From: Fibrobacter sp.
GTDB taxonomy: Bacteria > Fibrobacterota > Fibrobacteria > Fibrobacterales > Fibrobacteraceae
Assembly (NCBI GenBank): GCA_024398935.1
Contig: JAKSIH010000023.1
Location: 1-43,661, forward strand
Direction: 5' to 3'
DNA length: 43,661 nucleotides
Numbering within the stretch: the stretch's first letter is position 1; each line of letters begins with the position of its first letter. Position numbers and translations under genes: made by a program. Positions 1 to 8,675 of this stretch are shown here, piece after piece. The notes beneath the pieces are model-generated. The model had not been told where the DNA came from. It did not search any database and was given only the letters and a program-made list of their open reading frames with translations.

Positions 1-1315
1 GTTCCAGCTTCAGCTTACGGCACTCTTCCAGGGTGTCCAGCCATTTCTGCTCATCTAGGGGGAGGATCCTTCCGCAGCTGTCGTCACCCACGATATCGCG
101 GGGCCCGCCGTAGTTGCTGACGATGGCGGGAGTGCCCGTGGACATGGCTTCCACCACCACATTTCCGAAGGTGTCGGAGGTGCTTGGGAAAAGGAAAAAG
201 TCTGCATCTGCGTAGAGGGCGGCAAGTGTCTCGCCCCCCTGTTCTCCTGCAAAGTGGACGCTGTCGTTTCCCTTGAAAAAGTTCTTGATTTCCTCAAGAT
301 ACCAGCCGTAGCCTACATACATCAGTTCTACATCATCGTGGAGTGCTGCGAATTTCTTCCATACTTCGTTCAGGAAGGGGAGGTTCTTCTCCTTGGAAAT
401 TCTTCCGATAAAGGCGAATCGCACCTTGCGCTGTTCTCGAGTGCAGCCGAACTTTTCCCAATAGCCCTTGCCGCGAAGGTCTGCAGAGAATTTTTCCAGA
501 GGGAGTCCGCGGGGCATAAGTTTAATCTGTCCCTTGGGAACATTCAGTTCCTTGTTCAGCGCCCTGGAGTAGTCGTCGCAGGGGCTGATGACCGGACGAG
601 CCATCCAGTAGAAAATGCGCATGAGCCAAAGTACATAGGTGTGCATCCACTTTGCCTTCACCAGTGTACGTGCATAGGTCGGAACGTCGGTGCGGTAATG
701 GCTCATGACCTTGATGCCTGCAATCTTTGCGCAGAGGCATACCGCCCATGCGCCGGGGGATGGTGTTTCCAGCTCAATCAGGTCTACAGGGTAGCGTTTC
801 AGCAATCGCAGGACGGGGCTTATGCGGGGAATGGCCAGCTCGCTATTGGCATATCCCAGCTGTTCCATGCTGAACATACGAGGGAGCAAAATGCAATAGC
901 TGTTCTCGATGACACCACAGGGCCTCGTATTGAACACGTTGCCTGCCAGATAGGCCTTCAGACCGTGTTCCCGCATATAGGGTACAACATTACGCAGGTT
1001 GTTGGCGATGCCGTTGGTCTCGTCCAGGCAGTCCGCATAGTAAAGGACGCGGATATCGTCGGGGTGCTTCCTGTGGTACTTCTTCCGTTCCTTCTTGAAA
1101 TATTTACGCAATTCCAGAAGCTTCGGCAAATTGAAAAGTACCGTCCCGAATACAACGGGTGGAATCATGCAGGTGCGGATGTTTCCCGGTTTCTGATGCC
1201 TGAAACTAAACATCTTCTTGAACGTACTCGTAATGGTTCGTCCAAAGATGGGAGGGCGGGTATCCAGCTTGTCGGTCGCCCTAGGCTTCCGCATTGAATT
1301 TGACGCACTCGTCAT
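1..1315 (-). CDS. Group 4 glycosyltransferase, 3' end beyond the window edge
   Basis: This frame stays open from position 1315 to the window edge, so the C-terminus is missing. The product would transfer a sugar from a nucleotide donor to a glycan or lipid acceptor at the cytoplasmic face. About 438 residues are visible. They show the GT-B, GT4-like C-terminal half: 'FAFIGRISKEKNLP' followed by 'FLFPSTSDTFGNVVVEAMS' and 'TPAIVSNYGGPRDIV', the usual donor-binding E-x7-E type region. I placed the start at 1315 because AAGGAG lies six bases before that ATG. An ATG at 1294 is an alternative without a clear ribosome site. The start overlaps the end of hisA by about 35 bases, suggesting translational coupling. 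Acceptor and donor cannot be read from the sequence. Confidence 0.8.
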   Translation of the reverse strand, partial: MTSASNSMRKPRATDKLDTRPPIFGRTITSTFKKMFSFRHQKPGNIRTCMIPPVVFGTVLFNLPKLLELRKYFKKERKKYHRKHPDDIRVLYYADCLDETNGIANNLRNVVPYMREHGLKAYLAGNVFNTRPCGVIENSYCILLPRMFSMEQLGYANSELAIPRISPVLRLLKRYPVDLIELETPSPGAWAVCLCAKIAGIKVMSHYRTDVPTYARTLVKAKWMHTYVLWLMRIFYWMARPVISPCDDYSRALNKELNVPKGQIKLMPRGLPLEKFSADLRGKGYWEKFGCTREQRKVRFAFIGRISKEKNLPFLNEVWKKFAALHDDVELMYVGYGWYLEEIKNFFKGNDSVHFAGEQGGETLAALYADADFFLFPSTSDTFGNVVVEAMSTGTPAIVSNYGGPRDIVGDDSCGRILPLDEQKWLDTLEECRKLKLE

Positions 1316-2063
1316 ACTTCACTCCTTTGCCACCAAAAAGGTCAAGTGCACTTCCGATGGTAAGATCTATTTTCCCGTCTGAAATTTCCTTGCAATGCTT
1401 CAAGTCTTCCAAAGACTTGGCGCCACCGGCATAGGTTACCGGAATGGGACTTTCCCTTGCCAGGAATCGGATCAGGTCGTCGTCCATCCCTTGCTGCTTT
1501 CCTTCTACATCTGCGGCGTGAACCAGAAATTCATCACAGTAGTTGGCCAATTCGGAAAGAGTTTCGGGTGTGATTTGAATGTCTATTAAGGTCTGCCAGC
1601 GGTTGATGGCGATACTCCACTGGGGATTGCCATCCTTGTCCTCGCCGGTTCGCTTACAGCTAAGATCCAGGATCAAATGGTCCTTGCCGACTGTTGCTAC
1701 CAGCCGGTTTAACCGGTCCATATCCAGCTTCCCTTCTGGGAAAATCCAGCTGGTTACGATGACATGGCTTGCTCCTGCATCCAGGTATTCCCGGGCATTG
1801 TCTGCGGTAATGCCTCCGCCGACCTGAAGTCCGCCGGGATAGGCCGCGAGGGCGGCCTTTGCGGCGTCCTCATTGCCCTTGCCTAGCATGATTACATGCC
1901 CGCCCCTGATATGGTCTTTCTTGTAGAGTTCCGCAAACCAGGCGGAGGACCTGTCCGTTTCAAAATTGGTCTTGAGGCCAGCGCCACTGTCAGACAGTGA
2001 ACTTCCGACGATTTGCTTGACCTTTCCGTCATGAAGGTCTATGCAGGGGCGAAACTTTGTCAT
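1281..2063 (-). CDS. hisA: Phosphoribosylformimino-AICAR ribotide isomerase, eukaryotic His6 type
   Basis: This enzyme isomerises ProFAR to PRFAR, the fourth step of histidine synthesis, in the cytosol. The 260-residue protein is a full TIM barrel opening with 'FRPCIDLHDGKVKQIVG'. It has the phosphate-binding 'LQVGGGITADNAREYLDAGA' and a second phosphate loop near 'VTYAGGAKSLEDL'. Long insertions such as 'CKRTGEDKDGNPQWSIAINR' are typical of the fungal and plant His6 form and not of ordinary bacterial HisA. I recall that the family description of this type mentions Fibrobacter as a bacterial holder, probably by transfer. Its ATG overlaps the TAA of the upstream gene by one base, and the glycosyltransferase start lies inside its 3' end. 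No other his gene is present. Confidence 0.9.
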   Translation of the reverse strand: MTKFRPCIDLHDGKVKQIVGSSLSDSGAGLKTNFETDRSSAWFAELYKKDHIRGGHVIMLGKGNEDAAKAALAAYPGGLQVGGGITADNAREYLDAGASHVIVTSWIFPEGKLDMDRLNRLVATVGKDHLILDLSCKRTGEDKDGNPQWSIAINRWQTLIDIQITPETLSELANYCDEFLVHAADVEGKQQGMDDDLIRFLARESPIPVTYAGGAKSLEDLKHCKEISDGKIDLTIGSALDLFGGKGVKYDECVKFNAEA

Positions 2064-3100
2064 TACTTAGCTCCTGTTACGCACCAGTCAATTTTCTTGC
2101 CGTGACTTCCGTCCGAGCGACCTCTATAGAAGAACACTTCGCCGGCGGTAGCCTTAAAGGCTTTCTTTGCAAACCAGCCATCTATCTTATCCAGGATGCT
2201 TGCCTTCTGGTAAGTCTTGTTTGCTGGGAACTGCAGGGTAGGGGTATCGTCCTGCCATTCGATGCTTAGGTTCCCCTTGGGAAATCCCTTGCCGTTATAG
2301 ATGGAGGTGTCGTCCTTGATAACCTTGGGCTTTACCACCTTGCTTCCCTCGGGGCCGTTGTAAAGGGCATAGCCCACCAGGTTCCCGTCAGAGGTTAGGG
2401 AAATGCGGCCTGCAAAAAGCGGGCTACGGGCGTTTGTACTGAAGTTGACTGAGCGAGCCGCAATGTCTGTGGCCTGGACCGTTTGCCAAATCTGATCCAT
2501 GTAGGCATAGCCCTTTACGGTTATAGTATCCTCGTTGTAGGCGATTTTGCCCGTAACGCGGCCATAGGGAATGTGGATATACTGCCCCATCTTTGCAGTG
2601 CCAACCGTCCATACGCCATTTCCCAGGGTCTTTCCCGGCTCTGCGGATTCAAAGGTGACATCCAGAAGGTATTTTCCGTCCTTGTCGGCGGAAAAGAGCA
2701 CGTGGTGACCTTTGCCGGGCTTGTGCTCCATCTTGTATTCGTTCTTGATGTTCAGGGTTGCGGTGGACTTGTCGGTCTTGAGTCGTTCCGGAGGGTACTG
2801 ACGACCTACAGTATAGGTTTTTCCCTTAAAGTTCCAGAAGGTCATGTCGCAGCCAAGCTTCGTTCCCGAGCCGGGTACATAAAGAATGGCGTAGTTTACG
2901 AATGCGCGGGTCCCATTGTCGAAAACAAACTGGTAACTCCAGGTCTCGTTAAATTCCTTGGAAGAAATGGGATGAGGCATGAAATCCTCTATGGTTGTCC
3001 CACGAGGACCGCCGCTCGGTGCGCTCACGCTGGCGGAGAATGCGAAGGTCACCGAAAATAGCAGGGTGACCAGAAATGTTTTAAGAACGAATTTCATCAT
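2063..3100 (-). CDS. Secreted Svf1/AttH (CrtC-like) lipocalin-fold protein
   Basis: The 345-residue protein begins with a signal peptide (hydrophobic 'FLVTLLFSVTFAFSASVS', cleavage near residue 25), so it should be exported. The mature part is all-beta in character. It carries features I associate with the AttH/CrtC and yeast Svf1 superfamily: 'NETWSYQFVFDNGTRAFVNY' near the front, and 'IHIPYGRVTGKIAY' followed by 'VKGYAYMDQIWQTVQATD' in the middle, matching the 'G.gY.DH.w' signature with Gln in place of His. Members bind or hydrate lipids or carotenoids; the ligand here is unknown. It overlaps hisA by one base (TAATG). ATGATG gives two possible starts three bases apart, and no ribosome site is visible before either. 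A TATAAT lies six bases upstream, so the message may be leaderless. Confidence 0.6.
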   Translation of the reverse strand: MMKFVLKTFLVTLLFSVTFAFSASVSAPSGGPRGTTIEDFMPHPISSKEFNETWSYQFVFDNGTRAFVNYAILYVPGSGTKLGCDMTFWNFKGKTYTVGRQYPPERLKTDKSTATLNIKNEYKMEHKPGKGHHVLFSADKDGKYLLDVTFESAEPGKTLGNGVWTVGTAKMGQYIHIPYGRVTGKIAYNEDTITVKGYAYMDQIWQTVQATDIAARSVNFSTNARSPLFAGRISLTSDGNLVGYALYNGPEGSKVVKPKVIKDDTSIYNGKGFPKGNLSIEWQDDTPTLQFPANKTYQKASILDKIDGWFAKKAFKATAGEVFFYRGRSDGSHGKKIDWCVTGAK

Positions 3101-3107
3101 GACAAAA

Positions 3108-3141
3108 TTATAAAAAGTCAGCTAAGGAAGGTAGCCGACTT
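3108..3141 (-). terminator. Hairpin terminator after the reductase gene
   Basis: On the minus strand a ten-pair stem (3115-3124 with 3132-3141, one G-T pair) is followed by TTTTTATAATTTT. It lies 45 bases after the reductase stop codon and just before the Svf1-like gene, so the same T/A-rich tail may double as that gene's -10 region. Confidence 0.6.
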
Positions 3142-3185
3142 TCTTATAAATGGGATGAATATCCGATTTGATGGATAAGTGCTTT

Positions 3186-4169
3186 TTAGAGACGGAGATC
3201 CTTGCCCATGCCCATCTTTAGTTCTATGCGGCGGCGTTGTACCATCTCGTTGAATAGGTCTGTAAGGCTGTCTTCCATACTGATCATGGGCTTCCAGCCG
3301 ATGTTCATAGCCTTGGCTGGGTCTCCGATGAGTAGGGGAATCTCGTTTCTACGCTCGTAGCCGGGATCGAATCGGAAGTCTACGCTTACATCGGCGATAT
3401 CCACCATCATTTCCACAACTTCTCGAATAGTGTAGGACTTTCCGCAGCAAAGGTTATAGACTTCACCGGATTCAGCCTGGTTGAGAATCTGGATCATGCC
3501 GCGAGCGACGTCACGTACATCAATAATGTCACGGCTTACATCAAGACTACCGGAGTAGATAATGGGTTCTGCGCCGTAATACTTTATCTTCACCAGCTGG
3601 TAGGCGATGGAAGGAATTACAAAGCGACGGCTATGGTGGGGACCGGTAAAATAGAAGGGCCGGACGAAAACAACATGCAAACCATTGGCGTTACGGAACT
3701 GGTTGCCTAGAAGTTCCATGCAGGCCTTGGATGTGGCGTAGGGTGTCAAAGGGTTTGGGGGATCAACTTCCTTATGGAGGTAGGTCAGGTTCCGGTCTGT
3801 ACGGCCATAGACTTCGCTGGAACTGAGCAGCATAATCTTTGCCCTGGGAGTGACCTGTCGAACGGCTTCCAGAAGGTTCTGGGTTCCCATCATGTTGATG
3901 TTCAGTGTCTCGTTGGGCTTCATATAGCTGATGCCAACGGAAGATTGACTTGCCAGATGGTAAATGTGTGTAGGATTTACCTTCTGGAGCATCTCGATGA
4001 CTTCCTTGGAATTTAACAAGTCGCCATTTAGATAGGTGACTCCTTCCACCTTTTGCCAGGGCTGAGGCTGTTCGTCACTGAAACTGTATAGTTCGTGGGC
4101 GGTTCCGCATAGGCTAGAGAGAATATGGTAACCAAGTGCGCCTGTTCCACCCGTAACAAGAATACTCAT
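3186..4169 (-). CDS. GDP-4-dehydro-6-deoxy-D-mannose reductase-like SDR enzyme
   Basis: This extended short-chain dehydrogenase probably reduces the 4-keto group of a nucleotide-linked 6-deoxy sugar for surface glycans. The N-terminal Rossmann motif is 'VTGGTGALGYH' (residues 5-15). The catalytic set is Ser-Ser-Ser in 'MLLSSSEVYG' and YxxxK in 'PYATSKACMELL'. 'RPFYFTGPHHSRRFVIPS' and 'YERRNEIPLLIGDPAKA' are much like Rmd proteins that make GDP-D-rhamnose. At 327 residues it is the normal length for the family. It starts two bases after the aroKB stop codon, so the two genes are co-transcribed. No GDP-mannose 4,6-dehydratase is present nearby. A related epimerase or dehydratase activity remains possible. 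Confidence 0.75.
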   Translation of the reverse strand: MSILVTGGTGALGYHILSSLCGTAHELYSFSDEQPQPWQKVEGVTYLNGDLLNSKEVIEMLQKVNPTHIYHLASQSSVGISYMKPNETLNINMMGTQNLLEAVRQVTPRAKIMLLSSSEVYGRTDRNLTYLHKEVDPPNPLTPYATSKACMELLGNQFRNANGLHVVFVRPFYFTGPHHSRRFVIPSIAYQLVKIKYYGAEPIIYSGSLDVSRDIIDVRDVARGMIQILNQAESGEVYNLCCGKSYTIREVVEMMVDIADVSVDFRFDPGYERRNEIPLLIGDPAKAMNIGWKPMISMEDSLTDLFNEMVQRRRIELKMGMGKDLRL

Positions 4170-4171
4170 AA

Positions 4172-5782
4172 TTAACCTCGAATTGCTTGCCAGGAGTCCG
4201 CTACAATCTGTTTATCGATGTTGGTAACCTTCTTTACGGCACCAATCTTTGTGGGGAGAATGTAGACGCGGGTTCCCTTTTCTGCCTTCTTATCTACAGC
4301 CATGGCGTCCCATGCAGCCTCCACATTGATGTTGTAGGTCTTGGGGAATCCAAGATCGTCCAGCAGTTTGTTGTGACGTGCTTCTTCCTCCTTAGTAATC
4401 ATGCCTAGGAGAACGGAGGCGCGGGCAGCAACACGCATGCCAAGGCTTACGGCAATACCGTGAGTGTAGGTAGTATAATGAGTCAGATTTTCAATGGCGT
4501 GACCGAAGGTGTGACCGTAGTTCAGAATCGCACGGAGACCAGCTTCCTTTTCGTCGATACCCACCACTTCTGCCTTGATGGAGCAGCTTCGGTAAATCAG
4601 GTGTTTCAGGACATCCAGGTTGTGGGCCTTGATTTCGGCAACATGCTCTTCCATATAGCGGAAGAATTCTTCGTCATAAATGACACCGTATTTCACGATT
4701 TCGGCAAGGCCTGCCAGATATTCGTTTTCGGGAAGGGTGCTGAGAACAGCCATGTCGCAAACAACCGCTTCCGGCTGGTAGAATGCGCCGATCATGTTCT
4801 TTCCCTCGGGATGGTTTACTGCCACCTTGCCGCCTACGGAACTATCTACCATGGAAAGTAGGGTAGTAGGGAACTGGATAAACGGAATGCCTCGCTGGTA
4901 GGTGGCTGCACCGAAACCAGCCATGTCTCCAACGACGCCACCGCTGAACTGCAACAGACAGCTCTTGCGGGTGTAACCGCGATGAAGCATAAAGCTGTAG
5001 AGCTGATTCAGGTTGTGAAGGGTCTTGTTCTTTTCGCCGGCCTGGAACTTGAAGATGGGGCAGCGTCCCGCCTGATTCCGCAGGTCGCCCAGAGTACGAC
5101 TCTGGGCCTTTGCGATGTTCGTGTCGGTGCAAACCAGGAATTCGTACTTCGGCGTTAGGCGAAGCCCTTCCAGCATGGCGCCTACATCGGGAATGATGTT
5201 CTTGCCGATAAAGATGGGATAGCGTCCGCCGCTGCTGGGTAAAACATCCAAAGCGTGGCTTTCCCAGAAGTTCAGCAGGTGGAGAATTTTTTCGATGACA
5301 TGTTCCTCGGTAAATTCGTTGGAACTTTCCACGCTGAAGTCGGCGTTCGCATAATTGGGCTCACGGTCCTTCAGCATCTGCTTGATTTTCTCGAGGCGCT
5401 CCTCATCGCTTAGGTTTGCAAGAAGCGGGCGGGTGTTCTTGCGGCCAATGCGTTCGGAAAGGACCTCGGGCTTTGCCCACAGGCGGATAATGGTTCCGTT
5501 TTCGCGAATAACCTTCAGGTTTGCGGCCTGGGTAAGGGCGCCTCCGCCAAGGGAGATTACATGGGGTTCCGCTTTTGTCGCGAATTCGGCAACGACATCT
5601 CGCTCCATTTCGCGGAACTTGGCTTCGCCTTCCTGTTCAAAAATTTCACTGATGGTCTTGCCCGCTCTTTCTACAATGACCGCATCCGTATCCACATAGG
5701 GACGATGCAAGCGGTCTGCAAGGGCTCTGCCGGTACGGGACTTTCCGCTGGCCATGAATCCGGTAAAAAAGATGTGCTTCAT
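4172..5782 (-). CDS. aroKB: Bifunctional shikimate kinase / 3-dehydroquinate synthase fusion
   Basis: One 536-residue polypeptide carries two steps of the shikimate pathway. Residues 1-165 are shikimate kinase: Walker A 'GFMASGKSRTG', shikimate-binding 'VDTDAVIVE', 'SLGGGALTQ', and the lid region with 'RKNTRPLL'. Residues about 180-536 are 3-dehydroquinate synthase: 'FSGGVVGDMAGFGAATYQRG', 'FPTTLLSMVDSSVGGKV', the metal-binding 'NYGHTFGHAIE', and 'HGIAVSLGM'. The kinase phosphorylates shikimate with ATP and the synthase closes DAHP to 3-dehydroquinate with NAD. The order is kinase first. aroE lies four bases upstream, so three pathway activities sit in one transcript. There is no internal stop or frameshift, so the fusion is genuine in this sequence. 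Confidence 0.93.
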   Translation of the reverse strand: MKHIFFTGFMASGKSRTGRALADRLHRPYVDTDAVIVERAGKTISEIFEQEGEAKFREMERDVVAEFATKAEPHVISLGGGALTQAANLKVIRENGTIIRLWAKPEVLSERIGRKNTRPLLANLSDEERLEKIKQMLKDREPNYANADFSVESSNEFTEEHVIEKILHLLNFWESHALDVLPSSGGRYPIFIGKNIIPDVGAMLEGLRLTPKYEFLVCTDTNIAKAQSRTLGDLRNQAGRCPIFKFQAGEKNKTLHNLNQLYSFMLHRGYTRKSCLLQFSGGVVGDMAGFGAATYQRGIPFIQFPTTLLSMVDSSVGGKVAVNHPEGKNMIGAFYQPEAVVCDMAVLSTLPENEYLAGLAEIVKYGVIYDEEFFRYMEEHVAEIKAHNLDVLKHLIYRSCSIKAEVVGIDEKEAGLRAILNYGHTFGHAIENLTHYTTYTHGIAVSLGMRVAARASVLLGMITKEEEARHNKLLDDLGFPKTYNINVEAAWDAMAVDKKAEKGTRVYILPTKIGAVKKVTNIDKQIVADSWQAIRG

Positions 5783-5785
5783 AAG

Positions 5786-6673
5786 TTAACCTTGCATTCC
5801 TTTGCGCATAATAGCGGCGAGTTCGTCGTTAGTCTTGTCCTTGGTTTCTGCCGGAAACCACTTGCGGAAACTTTCAATGCCCTGGTGTACCAGCATGCCT
5901 TCGCCTGTTACCACCTTGCAGCCGGTTTCCTGGGCCATCTGCAAAAGCTTGGTGCATAGCGGGGTGTATACGATGTCGCATACGGTCTGGTGCTGGTGCA
6001 GGTCCTTCATGGTCAGGGGAGATTCGTCCACATTGGGAGTCATTCCCACGGATGTCGCATTGATTATAATGTTGATGTCGGGAGAGACTGCGTAGAAATC
6101 CTGGAAGGTCACTGCCTGGACTTCCTTTGCCTTACCTCCAAAGAACTTGTTGAGACTTTCCGCAAGGGCCAGTCCCTTGGACAGGGTCCTGCAGACGATG
6201 GTCACCTGGTTTCCCATTTCTACCAGGGTGTAGGCAATCGCTTTTGCTGCACCGCCGTTTCCGAGAAGGGCCACGGTCGTGTCTTTCGGGGTGACGCCGA
6301 ATTCTTCCAGGTTACGGATACTCCCGTAAGGGTCTGTCGTGGTTCCGCAGAGAATGCCACCCACATTTCCGTCTTTCCAGTATAGCGTGTTGACGCTGCC
6401 TGTAAATCTAGAAATGTCCGAAAGTTCATCCACCAGATCCATAACAGGAGTCTTGTGGGGGATAGTCACATTTGCGCCTCTAAAGCGCATGGATTTGAAT
6501 CCCTTGATGGCATCGGCCAGTTTTTCTGGCTCCGGTGCATAGGGAAGGTAGGCCGCATTGATGCCCAGTGCCTCGAAAAGGGCGTTATGCATCAGGGGCG
6601 ACTTGCTGTGTCCGACGGGATAACCGAAAATACAGAGAGTTTCGGTCTTTCCGTTAATTTTTTGTTGGCTCAA
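5786..6673 (-). CDS. aroE: Shikimate dehydrogenase
   Basis: The enzyme reduces 3-dehydroshikimate to shikimate with NADPH. The 295-residue protein has the substrate pocket 'YPVGHSKSPLMHNALF', the catalytic Lys in 'NVTIPHKTPVMD', the NADP-binding glycine loop 'LLGNGGAAKAIAYTL', and the closing 'GEGMLVHQGIESFRKW'. The reading frame opens with TTG at 6673. AGAGG lies about six bases before it, so TTG is the likely start. It is the first gene of an aroE-aroKB-reductase run. A TATATA-rich stretch at about 6700-6715 is the plausible promoter. Confidence 0.93.
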   Translation of the reverse strand: MSQQKINGKTETLCIFGYPVGHSKSPLMHNALFEALGINAAYLPYAPEPEKLADAIKGFKSMRFRGANVTIPHKTPVMDLVDELSDISRFTGSVNTLYWKDGNVGGILCGTTTDPYGSIRNLEEFGVTPKDTTVALLGNGGAAKAIAYTLVEMGNQVTIVCRTLSKGLALAESLNKFFGGKAKEVQAVTFQDFYAVSPDINIIINATSVGMTPNVDESPLTMKDLHQHQTVCDIVYTPLCTKLLQMAQETGCKVVTGEGMLVHQGIESFRKWFPAETKDKTNDELAAIMRKGMQG

Positions 6674-6753
6674 AAAAACCTCTTTTCTTACACCACAAAG
6701 ATATATAAAAAAGGAAAAAAACGAAAAATATGGATGTAAGAAAATGAAATAGA

Positions 6754-6788
6754 CGGTGGAAACTCTGGCAAATGCGTCGTTTCCACCG
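6754..6788 (-). terminator. Terminator after the XPB-type helicase gene
   Basis: Ten-pair stem (6754-6763 with 6779-6788). On the minus strand it follows the helicase stop codon and is followed by a T-rich tail. On the plus strand it also ends in five T, so it could work both ways. Confidence 0.6.
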
Positions 6789-6825
6789 CCTTTTTAAAAC
6801 CGGACATGGCTGGTTAGCCGGAAAT

Positions 6826-8607
6826 CTACTTTCTGGCGGCCAGTTCCTCGGGTGTCCGGCAGAGAATATCCCAGTCACCGCGCTTGATGATCTTGTAGGC
6901 GTAGCCCTGCTCGGTAAGGAACAGCTGGCGGTTCATGGCGAACTCCTGCTCCTTGGAATCCTGGGTCACGATGCTGTAGAAGTGTGCTGCACCGCCATCG
7001 CTCTTGGGGCGAAGCACTCGGCCAAGACGCTGTGCTTCTTCCTGACGGCTTCCGAAGGTACCGGAAATCTGGATTAGCACATTTGCATCGGGCAGGTCTA
7101 TGGCAAAGTTTCCCACCTTGGAAATCATCAGGTTCTTCAGACTGCCATCGCGGAAAGCGGCGTAAAGACGGTCGCGGTCCTTGTTGGGGGTCTTTCCGGT
7201 AATCAGGGGAATGTCCAAAGTGGCGGACAGGTTTTCCAGCTGGTCGATGTACTGGCCGATAATCAGCACGCGGTCTTCCGGGGCGGAGAAATGTTTTAGC
7301 AGACGCTGAACGATATCCGTCTTTTCGGGATTGGTGCTGGCCAGGGTAATCTTGTCGCGGACGGGCGCCAGGGCGTACTTCATCTTCAGATCCGCTTCCA
7401 TGGGGATGCGGATCTCGTTACAGTCGGCAGTGGCGATCCAGCCCTGGGCTTCAAGAATGCGCCAGGGAATGTCGTACTTCTTGGGGCCAATCAGGCTGAA
7501 TACTTCCGTTTCCTTATGGTCTTCGCGGACTAGCGTTGCGGTAAGGCCCAGACGGCGGGTGGCCTGCATTTCGGTACTCAGGCGGAACACCGGGGCAGGA
7601 AGCAGGTGGACTTCGTCGTAAATCATCAGGCCCCACTTCTGCTGGCTGAACAGCGGGAAGTTGGCCAGTTCCTTCTTGACTTCTTCCTCGGAAACGCCTT
7701 CCAGGTCGATTTCCGAATTTTCGTCGCCCGCCTTCTTTGCACGCTTGCGCTGGGTCAGGATCTGGTAGGTTGCAACCGTTACGGGACCGATTTCCTTCAC
7801 CTCGCCGGAGTACTCCTTCACCATGTCGGGAGTCAAATCCGTCTTGTCGCAGATTTCGCGGATCCACTGACGGGATGCGGAAATGTTCGGGGTAAGAATC
7901 AAAGTCTTGGTCTGGATGAGAGCCATGGTGGCAATACCGATGACCGTCTTACCGGAACCGCAAGGCAGCACGATAACGCCGGAACCGCCCTTCTCGGAAC
8001 CGGAGGCGTAGAACACCTGGGCGGCTTCCTTCTGGTAGTCGCGGAGCTTGAATTCCTTGCCGCTAAGCATGATGTCGCGGAGTTTGATAGGCAGCGGGTC
8101 ACCTACGGTATAGCCTGCCAGGTCTTCCACCGGGAAGCCTGCATTGGTAAGCGCCATCTTCAGGTGGCCGCGACGTTCCGGATCTACGATGGCGTGGGTG
8201 TCGTCGATGAACTCTACGATGTAGGGCTCCACGTCCTTCAGCTTGCAGATTTCCGTGAACATGAACTTGTCGTCGGATTCCACAATGAGATTGTTGCCGT
8301 CATCCTTCTTCATACGGAGAAGGCCGTAGCGGCTCATGTAGTCTTCCACTTCGGTAATGACGGTCTGGGGAATGGGGTAACGGCTCTGGCTATCCAGTCG
8401 TTCCAGGACTTCCTTGGCACGAAGGCCGGTTGCAGCGGCATTCCACAGGCTAAGGGGGCTGATCTTATAGGTGTGCAGGTGTTCGGGGCTCTTCACCAGT
8501 TCGGTAAAAGGGGCGATTGCGTCTCGAGCCGCTTCGTAGGTGGGAGCGTCCACTTCCACCATGATTTCCATGTTACTTTGAACAATAATAGCGCCATTCG
8601 GATTCAT
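6826..8607 (-). CDS. XPB/Rad25-type superfamily 2 DNA helicase
   Basis: This is a 3'-5' helicase or translocase of the bacterial XPB group, linked to DNA repair or transcription. Residues 1-180 form the XPB N-terminal region (opens 'IVQSNMEIMVEVDAPTY'). A damage-recognition-like segment follows. The motor then has Walker A 'LPCGSGKTVIGIA' (about residue 210), DEVH in 'IYDEVHLLPAPVFR' and 'LGLTATLVRED'. The second RecA fold has 'VLIIGQYIDQL' and the arginine-finger motif VI 'EEAQRLGRVLRPK'. At 593 residues it matches the short bacterial form without TFIIH tails. It stands alone, with a terminator after it. The start ATG at 8607 lies just inside an AT-rich leader. Confidence 0.9.
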   Translation of the reverse strand: MNPNGAIIVQSNMEIMVEVDAPTYEAARDAIAPFTELVKSPEHLHTYKISPLSLWNAAATGLRAKEVLERLDSQSRYPIPQTVITEVEDYMSRYGLLRMKKDDGNNLIVESDDKFMFTEICKLKDVEPYIVEFIDDTHAIVDPERRGHLKMALTNAGFPVEDLAGYTVGDPLPIKLRDIMLSGKEFKLRDYQKEAAQVFYASGSEKGGSGVIVLPCGSGKTVIGIATMALIQTKTLILTPNISASRQWIREICDKTDLTPDMVKEYSGEVKEIGPVTVATYQILTQRKRAKKAGDENSEIDLEGVSEEEVKKELANFPLFSQQKWGLMIYDEVHLLPAPVFRLSTEMQATRRLGLTATLVREDHKETEVFSLIGPKKYDIPWRILEAQGWIATADCNEIRIPMEADLKMKYALAPVRDKITLASTNPEKTDIVQRLLKHFSAPEDRVLIIGQYIDQLENLSATLDIPLITGKTPNKDRDRLYAAFRDGSLKNLMISKVGNFAIDLPDANVLIQISGTFGSRQEEAQRLGRVLRPKSDGGAAHFYSIVTQDSKEQEFAMNRQLFLTEQGYAYKIIKRGDWDILCRTPEELAARK

Positions 8608-8675
8608 AGGGGCGCAAAGATAGAAAAAAACGGAGAATTCCGCAAGTTTACATTTGTGCTATAAACTGGGCGTAC

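Noticed and set aside
254..1297. Long open frame on the plus strand opposite the glycosyltransferase
   Set aside because: The opposite strand encodes clear GT4 motifs throughout, and the plus-strand product resembles nothing and has no ribosome site.
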